Assembly: GCA_014529385.2 (NCBI GenBank)
Contig: CM043965.1
Location: 11,398,412-11,462,411, forward strand
From: Adiantum capillus-veneris
Taxonomy: Eukaryota > Streptophyta > Polypodiopsida > Polypodiales > Pteridaceae
DNA: 64,000 nt
Direction of reading: 5' to 3'
Shown: one piece after another, positions 21,613 to 33,136 of the stretch
How the letters are laid out: each line of letters opens with the position of its first letter
Position numbering within the stretch: position 1 is the first letter of the stretch
Position numbers and translations under genes: made by a program
Notes under the pieces: generated by a model
What the model saw: only the letters and a program-made list of their open reading frames with translations
Databases searched by the model: none
What the model was told of the DNA's origin: nothing

Positions 21613-22569
21613 TGTTGGACAGGGAACGACTCACACACCCATGAAGTGCATGCAAACACTACCTAGATCAACATAATGTGAATCGAGGACACAGATGACA
21701 CGATAGGCACACGGAGGAAATATCTTAAGCTTGTCAGGCTGAGACCATTCTACACATACAACACTCAGGAAGGCCAACTAAACCACAATCAAGAACCTCA
21801 CTGGTCTCAACTACACCACCTAGCCACATACACATATATGGAAGGTAACTCACCTAATCATGCCAGATTCGTACGAAACTTAAGGAACACCATCCCCTCA
21901 CTAGGATACACCTGTCCCTAAGATTCTACACTCAAAACCCTCGCTCTAAACCCATCTGCGAAAAACACGTAGGATGACAGAACAGAATTTTGAAAGTGCA
22001 CGAAACTGAAATTTATGAGTACCTATGCGTAGCTTATGTCGCCACGATTCTATAGACTACTAGCACGTAGAAAAAAGACATCGTTTGATACACTTACGGC
22101 CACAATTAGCTCGTAGATGCGTCGGCGTGTGCGCTTCGTCTCGTGTGGAATGCTTGGCATTGTCGTGTAGCTCTCCTCGAGCCTACATCAATGGTGCAGT
22201 CGGATCTCCAATGTGTTGAGCGAGCCGGGCGTAGCGAGAGGATGAAGCTCATGCTCACTCTCTTTCTCTCTCACACACAGTCGACGGCAGCGCTAAGTTT
22301 TGATTATGATAAAAGTCCTCTTACAAAATGACCTAGGTACCTTATATACTAAGGCTACCGTAGGTTTAACCAAAAATGGGGTTGAAAGGGTCAAATGGAT
22401 TTGTATTTACAATCTGGAAGTGCCATTGCACCCGTGCTTCTGAAACTAGAATAACTACTCATTACAAATGACGTTTATAGCCATAATCCACAGCATTTCA
22501 TAACTCACAAAAGATAAGACTTTGGTACGAAACTTGAGTTATGTTGTGTTGTTGACCTAGCGGTCAACA
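21613..22569 (-). mobile_element. E1 3' LTR (957 bp)
   Basis: TGTTGGAC...GGTCAACA termini. It is nearly identical to 30673-31629 and exactly the same length. A minus-strand TATA-like AGTATATAAG lies at 22341-22350. Flanking 5-mers outside the two LTRs are AACGC and GACGC, a target duplication with one substitution. Confidence 0.92.
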
Positions 22570-22582
22570 TTCCCCCCTTCCG
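22570..22582 (-). other. E1 polypurine tract
   Basis: On the minus strand GGAAGGGGGGAA abuts the start of the 3' LTR, the expected primer for plus-strand DNA synthesis. Just upstream, CATGTTGGGGATGACATGA is shared with E3 at the equivalent place. Confidence 0.85.
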
Positions 22583-24319
22583 CGTTCATGTCATCCCCAA
22601 CATGACCTGATTGTCGATGGCGATGTGGTCTTTGCTATTGTTTTGGCTTCATCTGTTGCATTGCTTGTAACTTTGTCGAACCACAAGAAGAACTATGATC
22701 CATTAGAGCGGACATCTATCATCATAACCATTCATCTTTTGAGATCCTTTGATTACTTTTATGTCTGCTCTTCTTCATTGGTGACTTCTTTGTTTCTGTG
22801 CAATCATGTTGTTAGTGTTGTCTACAGCTTTGTCATTGTAGGCCATTCTTCGACTCGCCATTGAGGAGAAGTATTCTATGATCTGAAATTGGTGCTCCAA
22901 TTCATTTGTCAATTGATTTGAGGAGCATTTCCTTATTGTTGATGTAGAAGGAATATGTACAAGAGGATGGTGATAGGTGTCTGTAGATTAGGGTCTAAAA
23001 CTTGGATGACCAAAGGGAAAAAACCCGGTGGAAAAAAAATGCCTTTGGTATACGCTCTTATTGGAGTTGAGCAGTTGAACGTGAAGTACATGTTCATGAA
23101 AGGTGAGTGCTTGGGTGAAACACGGAAAGAGTGCCTGATGCAAGTGCCAATTATGGGACACTCTATATGCATATGAGAAATTTGTCAATAAAAGCATGCA
23201 ATGTGAAAGAAGGAGATGATGGGTGTTTCGAGGAATAAATGTAGCACATGTGACATCAAAAGATGTCTCAATAGCTTCCACCTTTCCAAGAAGGGTTTTC
23301 GATGTACTAGTTTCTCCACTCGTATCTCACTGTGCTCAATACGTGAGTGTCTTTTGGACCTTCTCCTTCACTTCACCAGACTTAAGTACTTAGACTTCGA
23401 CTCTTTTGCTCACCTATACGAGCATGAGTGACACAACGTAAATATGCTCAACTCTTCCAGCTTGAGCAGTACCTAGAATAGCTAAGACGCTTAGACCATA
23501 GAGAATATTACTTGAAGCTTTGGGACTAACACCTCACTCATTTTGTGGCTTAGCTACTCGACTCTGACTTGTATGACTTGTTGGTTGCATGTTGACACTG
23601 CTTTGTGACAAGTTCTTCAGTTGTTGTAGTGGGGCTGCTGAGACATACTTCGTGAAGTTTCATCGTTTTCCTGTACCTTCTTCTCTTTGTAGTGCTCAGG
23701 CCTCTCGTCGGTCTTTTCTTCATGTGGATTATGGATTTTTAAATTTTTTCTTAATAATAAACAAAGAAAATCCTAAAACAACTCAACAAAAGAAAAATCA
23801 TTCAAATAGAAATCTAAATGCTATGTACACTATACACATGTCCCTAGGGGCTCATATATGGATTTTGTCCCCATACTCCTCTGTAACACTACTATGAGGG
23901 CATATACTATAAATTTTGTCAAAAAATTATCACAATAAAATGCAAAATTCAATGCATCTCACAAAACATTGCCCTCTAATAGTCATAATGTTACGTCCGC
24001 ATTCAGAATGGCTCCCCCCTTCCTATTTTGAGTCATCCTTTACGACAGGGTATCGCAAAGGGTATGTGTTGTGCTTGGGCAATTAAAAGTTGTGCCTATG
24101 CAGGCCTTGTAATGTAGCCCTATTATGCATACACAGTCAATGCATGGAAAAGATTTATGTTGTGCAAGATGTGGGTATAAGCAATTTGCTTATTGGCATT
24201 TGTTGGAGAGGCTTCCTATTCTAAGCAATGTAATGGTCTTTGAAGCTCTGTATCATTGCTTGATTGAAGCACTTGCTCTCTTCTAACTGTACTGTAATTG
24301 TAGGAAGAATTGTAAGAAT
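22583..24319 (-). other. E1 long 3' non-coding region
   Basis: No convincing gene is seen. Bases 23720-24290 align with 50020-50640 of E2, including GGGCATAT, TTGCTTATTGGCAT and an AAAATC-rich stretch, showing that a 1-1.7 kb 3' untranslated region is a family trait. Confidence 0.5.
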
Positions 24320-25080
24320 TCAAGCGGCGATGCACTGACAACAGTTTTGCCGTTCTTCTTTGGGACCCCTTTCTTTGTGATTATTGGCTATTTTGTTGTT
24401 GACGCTCGTTTGGGAACCCATACTTGCCCGTGCTTCGTTTGTTTTTGAAGAGACTTCTTTGGGATCCACCTTTTTGTTGTGTGAGTCAACAGTGGTCTTT
24501 GCTTCGGCCCTTGTATGCTTGGTTGGGGACAAGATCTAGGCTTTGAAAGTTGATACTGCGGTTGTTTTGGAATCCAAACGAATTCCTGACTTTTTTGTGC
24601 TTGAATCAACTTCTTTGGATCCCATACCTGAGTTGTGAAAGCTTGCAACTTTGTGATATTCTTACCCGTTCGTGCACGCTTTCCTTGTTTTTGTTTTGGT
24701 GTTGGATCTTGTGATTTGTCATTAGAGATCTTTGTCTTCTTGATCCATATCTGTTTTTGGCCGATCTGGCTTTTTGGTATCCATATTTGTCAAGCTTTTT
24801 GGCTTTGACTTGTTGTCCTTTTCTTTTGACCTGTCATGGTTGTTGTTGCTGAAGGGGTTGGTGATAGTGATGGCCTGAGTTGATGATAGGGGATGTCGTA
24901 AGATTCATCACTATCGCTACTATCCTCAGCAAGGTTGACTTCTTGTACTTTCCCTTGATTTTTTGGCTGGTAGTGGAAAGTTACTGTCTGTTTGCTCGTG
25001 GGTGGTAGTTTCTTGGAGGACTTTTCTAGCCCATTGATTAGAGCATTGTTAGCTCGTTGCTCTGGTCGTATTCCTCCTAG
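24320..25080 (-). pseudogene. E1 tail region with repeated IWIPK-like motifs
   Basis: The minus-strand frame continues after the protease ORF with a Gln/Lys/Ser-rich sequence. It carries repeated Trp motifs in order: QIWIPK, QIWIKK, QVWDPK, FVWIPK, RWIPK and QVWVPK, spaced 10-35 residues. An acidic patch (EDSSDSDESYD) and a Pro-rich patch precede them. Two stops interrupt it. E2 has the same type of tail after its second protease-like domain. The function is unknown. The mix of Lys and Trp suggests nucleic-acid or chromatin contact, as an inference only. Confidence 0.5.
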
Positions 25081-27273
25081 CTAAGTCTTTGCATCCTCAT
25101 TAGAATCCATGTATGAGGATTCTTGTGGTGGTTGTGTTTTCACCGAGGACTTTGAAATCCACTTTTGATGCACTTTACTTGTGTAGAGATGACATTGATT
25201 CCCGGGTCGTTGATCTTCTAGAAGCTCGAATTGTTCTACAGAGTCATAGAACTCGTCTTCTTCTTCATCTTTTGAGTCTCCACATTTCTTTGTTTGCTCC
25301 TTATTTAGAGAGATTGTTGATGTCTGGATCTCTTCATTTTCCTGGATTACAGTCACTGCAAAATAAGGAATGACATCATAGCCATTTTCATCACAAAACT
25401 TTGTTGTGGGAGCATCGTCCGTGGCGCACACGTCCAGAGTAGCCAAGATGTGTTCCCATCCAAAAGGCTCTAACTCTTCTTCAGGAAATGGTTCTGGGAT
25501 ATAGTCCTTATCCTCTATAATCCTCTCTAGGATACATTCCTCACGTTTCAAGCTACCACATTGTGAAGCTCCATACATCCACAGTTCTTTAGGCTTACCT
25601 AAAAAAGCTGGAAGTTCTAATCCTGCAACTGTGGCGGAATCAAACTCCTCAACCGGTGTTCTCGTCACATCCCTATAGCTATGGTCCCTCAAGTTTACCT
25701 TTGTTATGGTTTCGATATGTCTCAAGTATATATGGTCATAACCCCAATCTTGGACCATTTTTAATTGTCGCATGAATGGTCTTCCCAGAATGATGTCATA
25801 GTTGTTCTTCTTGCCAAAGTCAACAACAGCAAAAGTGTGTTCATATTCAATGCCACAAGAAGTAACAAGTACTTTTTCTAGTAGTCCTAGGGGCTTTTCC
25901 TTGTGTCCGTCTGCAAGATGAAGAGTCATTCGTGTGGATATCAAGGCAGGTTTTCCCCATTTTTTCCAAACCTCTTTGGTTGCAATGGCCACACCAGCTC
26001 CACCGTCAAGGATTGCCATGGTTTTTACATTATTGAATTCCATAGGAAGGGTGGTGTTTCCATCTTCTCCCTCGTAATACTCGCCTACCTTGTTTAATGT
26101 CACTTGCCTAGTATTTAGTTGAGGCATTTCAAGCTCTTTGATGCCTTCCTCGATTTGAGTCATTGGTGTTTTTACACCAAATTTCTCTAGACATTTACCC
26201 ACATTAGCCCACATGTTTGGTCTTATTCTGAGAAACTCGGATAACATTATTGTACAGGTGACTGGGGTAGATAGAATATCTACTAGCCCCTTTGAATTGA
26301 TGGCTTTGTTGGGAGACAGTCTCTGTGATGGGACTGCAACCACATCTAACTTGGTCTCGTACTCTCCCATGTAGGACGGTAGTGTTCTTAGCGAATGGGG
26401 TTGACTATCCATAGATTGTACAGATCCTTTCTCACCCCAATACGATTGCACATCTAGATTCATTTGAGATCCAGTCTCAAATTCCTCTATTGGTGGTAGA
26501 AACACTCCTCGTTCATCACCAGTTATGTCTACTCGTCTTCTTAGGTCATCGGATTCATTGGACTCTCTGACTTGTTTCCACAATTTGTCAAGACCATCTA
26601 TCTCTTTACAATCCCTAGGTAAAGCTTGGTGAAATTCCTCGGAAGAGTTATCCATGGTATTTAGTACTATCCTTGGTTCTAATGTTGGGTCTTTGAGGTT
26701 TGGTATGTGCTCATCACTAGAATTTGGCTCTTTTAGTTCCTGGTTTGGTGGGATTACTTGTGTAGGCATGACATGGATCACATCCTCAGGTTTTGCAACT
26801 GGTGGTTCTAGTAAAGCTTGGGCTGTTTGAATCATTTTATGGCACATTTCAAACCTTTTCTTTTCTAGTTCCGCATAGGGATATGTCATCCACCTGTGTT
26901 CTTGGGTTTGGTTGTTTTTGAGCCTCACATCATAGGCTTTCAAGAGGACATCTAATATCTCATTAATCTTTTCTGCCAACACAGATCCTCCTAAACTAGC
27001 ACTTCTCGGTTTCTCATCTGTGGATGGTTCTTCTAGAGGTTGTTGTCCTAAGACAAGCTGTGGCCTTAAAACTCTTACTAGTCCTGGCGCATTCTCCGTA
27101 ATGTATCTAGGTGGAGTAGGTGCTTCTAGAACAGGTTGTACATATCTCTCCCTAGCATTTTCCATGCTATAATAGCACTCTTCCCCCGTATGGTTCGTCC
27201 ATTTTCTCTCAATTTCACACCACTTTGGCTCTCCCGAATCAGACCTTACAAGAGGAATCAACCTCTTGACCAA
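25081..27273 (-). CDS. E1 Gag C-terminal / retropepsin protein
   Basis: Open for 730 codons. Near the N-terminus is KWTNHTGEECYY, part of a C-x(n)-H-x(n)-C knuckle-like motif. A long acidic linker follows. The retropepsin core has AILDGGAGVAIAT around Asp423 (GAC at 26005-26007) and YDIILGRPFMRQLKMVQDWG, the flap-to-helix signature. The active site is Asp-Gly-Gly instead of the usual Asp-Ser/Thr-Gly. The C-terminal 170 residues are acidic and unique to this family. It lies in the same frame as the upstream gag ORF, separated by one TAG at 27349-27351. No reverse transcriptase or integrase follows, so E1 depends on another element. The open length shows recent activity. Confidence 0.85.
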   Translation of the reverse strand: MVKRLIPLVRSDSGEPKWCEIERKWTNHTGEECYYSMENARERYVQPVLEAPTPPRYITENAPGLVRVLRPQLVLGQQPLEEPSTDEKPRSASLGGSVLAEKINEILDVLLKAYDVRLKNNQTQEHRWMTYPYAELEKKRFEMCHKMIQTAQALLEPPVAKPEDVIHVMPTQVIPPNQELKEPNSSDEHIPNLKDPTLEPRIVLNTMDNSSEEFHQALPRDCKEIDGLDKLWKQVRESNESDDLRRRVDITGDERGVFLPPIEEFETGSQMNLDVQSYWGEKGSVQSMDSQPHSLRTLPSYMGEYETKLDVVAVPSQRLSPNKAINSKGLVDILSTPVTCTIMLSEFLRIRPNMWANVGKCLEKFGVKTPMTQIEEGIKELEMPQLNTRQVTLNKVGEYYEGEDGNTTLPMEFNNVKTMAILDGGAGVAIATKEVWKKWGKPALISTRMTLHLADGHKEKPLGLLEKVLVTSCGIEYEHTFAVVDFGKKNNYDIILGRPFMRQLKMVQDWGYDHIYLRHIETITKVNLRDHSYRDVTRTPVEEFDSATVAGLELPAFLGKPKELWMYGASQCGSLKREECILERIIEDKDYIPEPFPEEELEPFGWEHILATLDVCATDDAPTTKFCDENGYDVIPYFAVTVIQENEEIQTSTISLNKEQTKKCGDSKDEEEDEFYDSVEQFELLEDQRPGNQCHLYTSKVHQKWISKSSVKTQPPQESSYMDSNEDAKT

Positions 27274-27348
27274 GTCGTCGATAAGCTTTTCTTGATCAAT
27301 AGGTGCCGTTGGCTTGGCAATGGACTCACTTATCTGTGAAACACTGTG

Positions 27349-28410
27349 CTAAGAGGATGTGTCATCTCCTTGACTCTTTAAGTCCTTCTCTTTGTATGCC
27401 TCACAGTTGTCCACTAGATAAAGAGCTTCTTTGATCAACTCGTTTAGCGTCATCCTCCTTATCATATGTAGATCCTTCTGAAGGCCCTCATCTCTCATTC
27501 CCTGGATAAAAATCAGCATCAGTCGTGCTTGCGTAGGTAATTCCTCTCTCGGATAGAGCTTAACATATCTCTTGAGTCGTAATGATGCTTTGCGTACTGA
27601 TTCATCCTCTTTCTGTTTGAATTTATGGATTTGCGAGACCGTGTTGTGAGCAATGCCTTTTGGCAAGAATTCTTCAATAAACTCCTCAAACAACTCATCT
27701 AGGGTCTCAAAATCCCATATTTCCACCGAGTGGAACCATGTAGCTGCATCATCTTCTAGAGTCAATCCAAATCCCGCAAACTGTGTTGCAAAATCTGAAA
27801 CTTCCTCTGCTGTAATCACTCTTCTAAAAGCCTCTACGTGATCTCTCGGATCTGTATCTCCGGAGTATTTTTTGTTTACCCATTTCTGGACTTGGGATGT
27901 TCTAACTCGTCGATTGCCTACAAGTCTAACCAGAGACTCTCCCAATCCTTCTCTCGTTATCGCTCTTGAAGGGAATCCTGGTGGCTCTCCTCTTGGAATT
28001 CCTATAGGAAATCTCGTGTTTGGTGGAGGCATTTGTGGTCCTTTATTGACCAAATATCCACCTCTTTCTAGTACAGTATGTGGATTTGTGCTTTCTACAA
28101 CTCTGTATTCTTGTCCATACTTGTCGACAACTATAGATCTCCTTTGACAGTCGACTTCGTATGTGTAGACATATAAGAGCTTGTAATCCGTTATCTCTTC
28201 TAGGTATGGATCTGAGCACCTATAAAGATTGACCTCATTGTCATCAATGTATCTATATAGTCCTTCACTCTCATGACCAATCATCCAAACTCTCTCAACA
28301 AGATGGGTCTTTATCAATTGCAAGTTTGGAAGATCCATTGTGGGAGGATATTCCTCTATCGTCAGGATCTCCAAGCTTGTGTAAGCTGCGTTTGAATCTA
28401 GGGTAGACAT
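27349..28410 (-). CDS. E1 Gag capsid protein
   Basis: 353 codons from ATG 28410. The N-terminal domain (YLRCSDPY-like NLYRCSDPYLEEIT, VVDKYGQEYRVVE) is shared with E2. It is followed by a retrotransposon gag core with VQKWVNKKYSGDTDPRDHVE, LTLEDDAATWFHS and LDELFEEFIEEFLPKG. It ends TSS-TAG. The aligned E2 codon is CAA (Gln), and CAG to TAG is one transition, so the stop is probably decay, although stop readthrough between gag and pro is known in some retroelements. The upstream leader carries the palindrome array. Confidence 0.88.
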   Translation of the reverse strand: MSTLDSNAAYTSLEILTIEEYPPTMDLPNLQLIKTHLVERVWMIGHESEGLYRYIDDNEVNLYRCSDPYLEEITDYKLLYVYTYEVDCQRRSIVVDKYGQEYRVVESTNPHTVLERGGYLVNKGPQMPPPNTRFPIGIPRGEPPGFPSRAITREGLGESLVRLVGNRRVRTSQVQKWVNKKYSGDTDPRDHVEAFRRVITAEEVSDFATQFAGFGLTLEDDAATWFHSVEIWDFETLDELFEEFIEEFLPKGIAHNTVSQIHKFKQKEDESVRKASLRLKRYVKLYPREELPTQARLMLIFIQGMRDEGLQKDLHMIRRMTLNELIKEALYLVDNCEAYKEKDLKSQGDDTSS

Positions 28411-30653
28411 GATTTCTGGGCTTAAGATCTTTTGCTTGGTTCAAGTAGACTTAGTCCACTGTGTTTAAGTTCTTTGGTTAGGGAAAAGTCAAAACTATGT
28501 CCAAAACCGCAACCGTTTCATCACAATTCTCGTAAATTGTCGCTTTTAGACACCCCTAACTTGTGGATGAATTTTGAGGCCTTAAACGACGTTTTTTTTC
28601 AAAGTTGAACTAAATGATTTCCGATAGCATACATTAATTTCAAATTTTTCTCTAAGATCTGTAGAGCCACTCTCAGGCTACGTTTTGATATAAAAACTTT
28701 TCCGATCCGATACCGTTTGTGAAAGTTATGGACAAAACAGTGAAATACAGTTTAGACTGGTCAAAATGAGTCCAAATTCAATTTTGAAAAAAGATTTGGG
28801 ATCTTTGTGACACTGTGAACACTCCTGTATGGTCAAAATTAATTACAGTTGGACCCTAAAACTGGCCTAGAGACATCCTACGCATCGGATGTCTATATGC
28901 TCAGAATTTAACAAAATTTGGTCTAGAGACTCCCCTTGAGTCCAGCAACACAATGGTATGCTCAGAATTTTATTTGGACCTAAAAATGGCCTTGAGACAT
29001 CCTACGCGTAGGATGTCTTTTTGCTCAGAATGACTTGAAATTTTCACCCCAGCTTCTCCTTGATGTATTGACAGCTATAGGTTGGTCAAATGCTCAAGAA
29101 TCTGTTCCAAAAGCCTGATGTCTGTTCTGATGAATTCCCAAGACAAATCAACTCCAAACTGGACCAAATTTGCCTAGGAGGCTTATTTAAGGCTATATGA
29201 CAACATGGTATGGTCACAGTAGAATTTTGGTTTCAAAATCATGCCTTAGACATCCTACGCGTAGGATGTATAACTACTCAGAATTGCCCCAAATTTGAAC
29301 CACAGACTCTCCTTAAGGTGCTGATCACCGTGGTATGCTCAGAGGTTGATTTGGAGTGCTAAATCATGGTGAAGACATCCTACGCGTAGGATGTCTTTTT
29401 GGCCTGTTTGACCCCATACTTGACCCAAATGTTTCCCCTTGATGTCAGCAACCCAGTGGTATGCTTAGATTTGAGTTTGGATCTCAAAAGACCCCAAAAC
29501 TAGCTGTTCTTGCCTTTTTCAGTCAAAAGTGCTAAAGTCTGTTCAATATTCACTTTCACTGACCCAAATGAGATAAAATTTATCACATGCACTCAATACA
29601 ACATTTAGAACATGCCTATGGAGTCATCCTATGGTTTGGTCTCAATATTAGGCCTTGGACACAATTTTGGTAGGATGTCTGGCAATTCTCTTCTTTTGGC
29701 TTTGATCTGTCAAAATTTGGTCAAATTTCCACTTTCCAGGTGAAAATAGGGTAAAAACTACCTTCTAAACACACTGGTAACCTTAGATTTTCAAAATTTC
29801 CACCAGATCACCCTGTAGACATCCTACGCGTAGGATGTCTACTGCTAATTTTTTGAGACTGAAGTGTCACTGATGCTTCCTTATGCTCTCAGCAAGTGCA
29901 AGTATGCTTCACAATTGCAAAAACATGCAAAAATCACTCAAGTTAAGCTTTTTCTGAAATTTTACGTTTTTTGACTCCGCCTTTTGGCTTTTGGTCAACA
30001 AAAATAGGGAAAAACACCCAAGTCAATATGTTACTAGGGTAAAACCACCCTCTGAACCCACTGGTGCAGTCAGAATTTTCAAATTTGGTCTCCAGAACCC
30101 CCTTGAGACATCCTACGCGTAGGATGTCTATGTTTACAGAATTGCAAGTTTTCTTTACAGAACCCTTGCAAATGCTCTTTTATATGCACAACATCAGTTA
30201 GTCATACAAAAATATCCACAAAAGCTTGTTTAATGTATTTTTATCCTCAAAAGCACACTTTTTTGTGATTTCAAATGCAATCAAGCACTTTAGCAAATAA
30301 TTTAGTGTTGAATAGCTCTAGATCAAAATCGGATCACTTACCTAAAGCTACTCCTACAAATCATATGGGGTTTTGCATCTATGAGTAGAAAAACGCTTCA
30401 CTACCACACACGGACTAGTAAACGCTTTTACCACCTCACCAATCACTTGACCACCAACAACTACTCTAATCCACACATCCTAACTAAACCTATCGAGTCC
30501 CAGACCCTCGGCAAGACACACGCTTCCTGGCTATCCACTTGATCGCGGAATATCCTCTTCCGGATCCACTTAAGAAAAACGATTTCTTTAGCCCAAACTA
30601 AATCAAGCAACCATCACACGAGTGTTAGTAGGAAACCTACTTAGGTCCTTGTG
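28411..30653 (-). other. E1 untranslated leader
   Basis: About 2.2 kb between the primer-binding site and gag without long open frames. It is built of diverged units of roughly 125-290 bp containing words such as GGTATGCTCAGAATTT, CCCCTTGATGT and the 24-bp palindrome. The segment 29435-29490 aligns closely with 60025-60080 of E2. Confidence 0.7.
28871..30129. repeat. palindrome array in E1 leader, six copies
   Basis: 24-bp palindrome (AGACATCCTACG plus its reverse complement) at 28871, 28995, 29248, 29373, 29817 and 30106. Four copies are perfect; 29248 has one and 28871 two differences. A decayed half-site with intact right half is at about 29648-29671. As RNA each would form a 10-bp stem with a CGCG loop; as DNA each is a symmetric site with central ACGCGT. 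Confidence 0.95.
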
Positions 30654-30671
30654 TCCCCGGCAGCGGCACCA
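30654..30671 (-). other. E1 primer-binding site
   Basis: Minus strand TGGTGCCGCTGCCGGGGA, one base inside the 5' LTR. It is nearly the same as the primer-binding site of E2 and of the type common in plant Ty3/gypsy elements, and differs from that of TE-A, TE-B and TE-P. Confidence 0.85.
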
Positions 30672-30672
30672 A

Positions 30673-31629
30673 TGTTGGACGGGGAACGACTCACACACCC
30701 GTGAAGTGCATGCAAACACTACCTAGATCAACATAATGTCAATCGAAGACACAGATGACACGATAGGCACACAGAGGAAATATCTTAAGCTTGTCAAGCT
30801 GAGACCATCCTACACATACAACACTCAGGAAGGCCAACTAAACCACAATCAAGAACCTCACTGGTCTCAACTACACTACCTAGCCACATACACACATACG
30901 GAAGGTAACTCACCTAACCATGCCAGATTCGTAAGAAACTTAAGGAACACCATCCCCTCACTAGGATACACCTGTCCCTAAGCTTCTACACTCAAAACCC
31001 TCACTCTAAACCCATCTGCGGAAAATGCGTAGGATGACAGAACAGAATTTTGAAAGTGCCCGAAACTGAAATTTATGAGTACCTATGCGTAGCTTATGTT
31101 GCCACGATTCTATAGACTACTAGCACGCAGAAAACAGACATCGTTTGATACACTTACAGCCACAATTAGCTCGTAGATGCATCGGCGTGTGTGTTTCGTC
31201 TTGCGTGGAATGCTTGGCGTTGTCGCGTAGCTCTCCTCGAGCCTACAACAATGGTGCAGTCGGATCTCCAATGTGTTGAGCGAGCCGGGTGTAGCAAGAG
31301 GATGAAGCTCACGCTCACTCTCTTTCTCTCTCACACATAGTAGACGGCAGCGCTAAGTTTTGATTATGATAAAAGTCCTCTTACAAAATGACTTAGGTAC
31401 CTTATATACTAAGGCTACCTTAGGTTTAACCAAAAATGGGGTTGAAAGGGTCAAATGGCTTTGTATTTACAATCTGGAAGTGCCATTGCATCCCGGCTTC
31501 TGAAACTAGAATAACTACTCATTACAAATGACGTTTATAGTCATAATCCGCAGCATTTCATAACTTGCAAAAGATAAGACTTTGGTACGAAACTTGAGTT
31601 ATGTTGTGTTGTTGATCTAGCGGTCAACA
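30673..31629 (-). mobile_element. E1 5' LTR (957 bp)
   Basis: Direct repeat of 21613-22569, ending with the same TG...CA termini. In element orientation U3 is short, about 220 bp up to a TATA-like AGTATATAAG at 31401-31410. A palindrome half-site GCGTAGGATG lies downstream of it, at 31028-31037. A CT-rich tract is at 31318-31336. Confidence 0.93.
31401..31410 (-). promoter_or_regulatory. TATA-like promoter of E1 5' LTR
   Basis: The minus strand reads AGTATATAAG, the same in both LTRs, about 220 bp from the LTR start. This is the most likely core promoter of the E1 transcript. Confidence 0.55.
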
Positions 31630-33122
31630 GACGCCAAAATCGACAATGACAGCTTCTCCTTCAAACGAGAAACCATGTACAAACTCCATGAACCGTGCGC
31701 AAGGCTACACCATCGCCATCGCCGCTTCATACAGAGGGAAACACACCTCCCTCGACAAACTGAATCCGTCGGCACACGCCTCGACAAGAAAATTCACCAC
31801 TCGCTTCTCATGGACAACAACTTCGTGTTTTGATAGCCCTTGCTGGCCGCCTTCTCCGCAAGGCGCTCACTCTTTCAAGCCGCTTCACAGGTGACGCATG
31901 TCGGCTTTGACTGCCGATCGCACGAAGATTCTCCCTTTGCTCCTTCTCAATTCCTTCCTCCAAGAAAGAAGAAAGACTCTTCTCCCCCCTCAAAAACGGC
32001 TTTCCTTCTCTCCCCTCTTTCTCTTCTTTTTTTTAAGGCCAAGAAAGAGTTTCCTTTTTGGGCAATCGCGCCCGGCGCCACTGCCCTCTCCTCAAGCCTT
32101 CCCTTCCTTTTAATTGTTTTGGCCCTTCTCTTGTGAGCTTACCCTTTTTGCCCTTTTTCCAAGTCCAGCCTTCCTTCTTTTTTTCCTTGAATTTACAAAC
32201 AAGGGGCTCTTAGCACCTAATTTGCGCATCGTCGTTCCTCCATGCACTCGAATTCACCAAAATGGGTTCTCTTGGTCACACGGCATGGGAACTTCACCGT
32301 AGCGATTCCAAATTTCTCCTTTCATCCACCACTCGATGCCACTCTAGCCCAAGATAATGCGTTCGAAAATGAAAAAAACTTTTGATCCTTTTGAATCACG
32401 ATTGCCTGCCACCCGGATGTGTGTATCGTGATGCCCATGAATCTAATCTGTGTTCTGCAAGTTTTGATTGACGCCCCATGTTGCATGCGATTTTTTAGAA
32501 CCCGATCGAGCTCAAAAATATGCTTGTAAGCATGCCTATCAACGCCGCTCGCTGAGCACATACCCGACCCCTGGCAAATATTCCACAGGCCATAACTTGT
32601 CCGTTTGAGCTCCGAATGGTGAATCGAAAAGACCGGCATGATCGACAGCTTGAGCTTTACACGTGTATCCATTGATCCCATTTTTTGTCACCTGTCTGGA
32701 CCTGCTCTGCCCTTCGGGACCTGCTGAGCCTTCCATCTTCGGACTTGCATATCTGTCACACCGAAGCCCCGTTTGACGAGTTGTCTCGACGAGCTTCTAG
32801 AGCATCTTGAACACCACATATCGGGCCACATTCCACGAATCTCGAATTCTTTGACCTGAAGTCCGAATCAGCCCACTTCGAAGGCGGCCTGGCCTAAAAA
32901 AACACTTTAAGCATACATTTTTGTTGCCACTGTCCTGCTAAGGTCTCCCACACTGGCTTTAGCCCTCTACCATGCACCTGTACAACACACTTTATAGCAC
33001 GGACCAACTTTGGCTACACCAACGTTAACACTCCACTCGGGTTTTCTCAATAAATGAATAATTACAAAAAATGATGATCTGCCGAGCAATCAATTTTCAT
33101 AGGATGTGTCCAGCTTCTAACA
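31630..33122 (-). mobile_element. E3 left LTR, part 2
   Basis: Continues the LTR interrupted by E1: 32680-33000 is the reverse complement of 630-1000 in TE-A. The outer 90 bp (33033-33122) instead match the outer end of the E2 LTR (61800-61890). It ends ...TCTAACA next to a polypurine tract, so in element orientation it is the 3' LTR. Total LTR length is about 1.83 kb. Confidence 0.7.
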
Positions 33123-33136
33123 CTCCCCCTCCCCTT
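33123..33136 (-). other. E3 polypurine tract
   Basis: Minus strand AAGGGGAGGGGGAG directly before the LTR terminus TGTTAGAAGC. The upstream word CATGTTGGGGACGATATGA is nearly the same as in E1. Confidence 0.8.
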
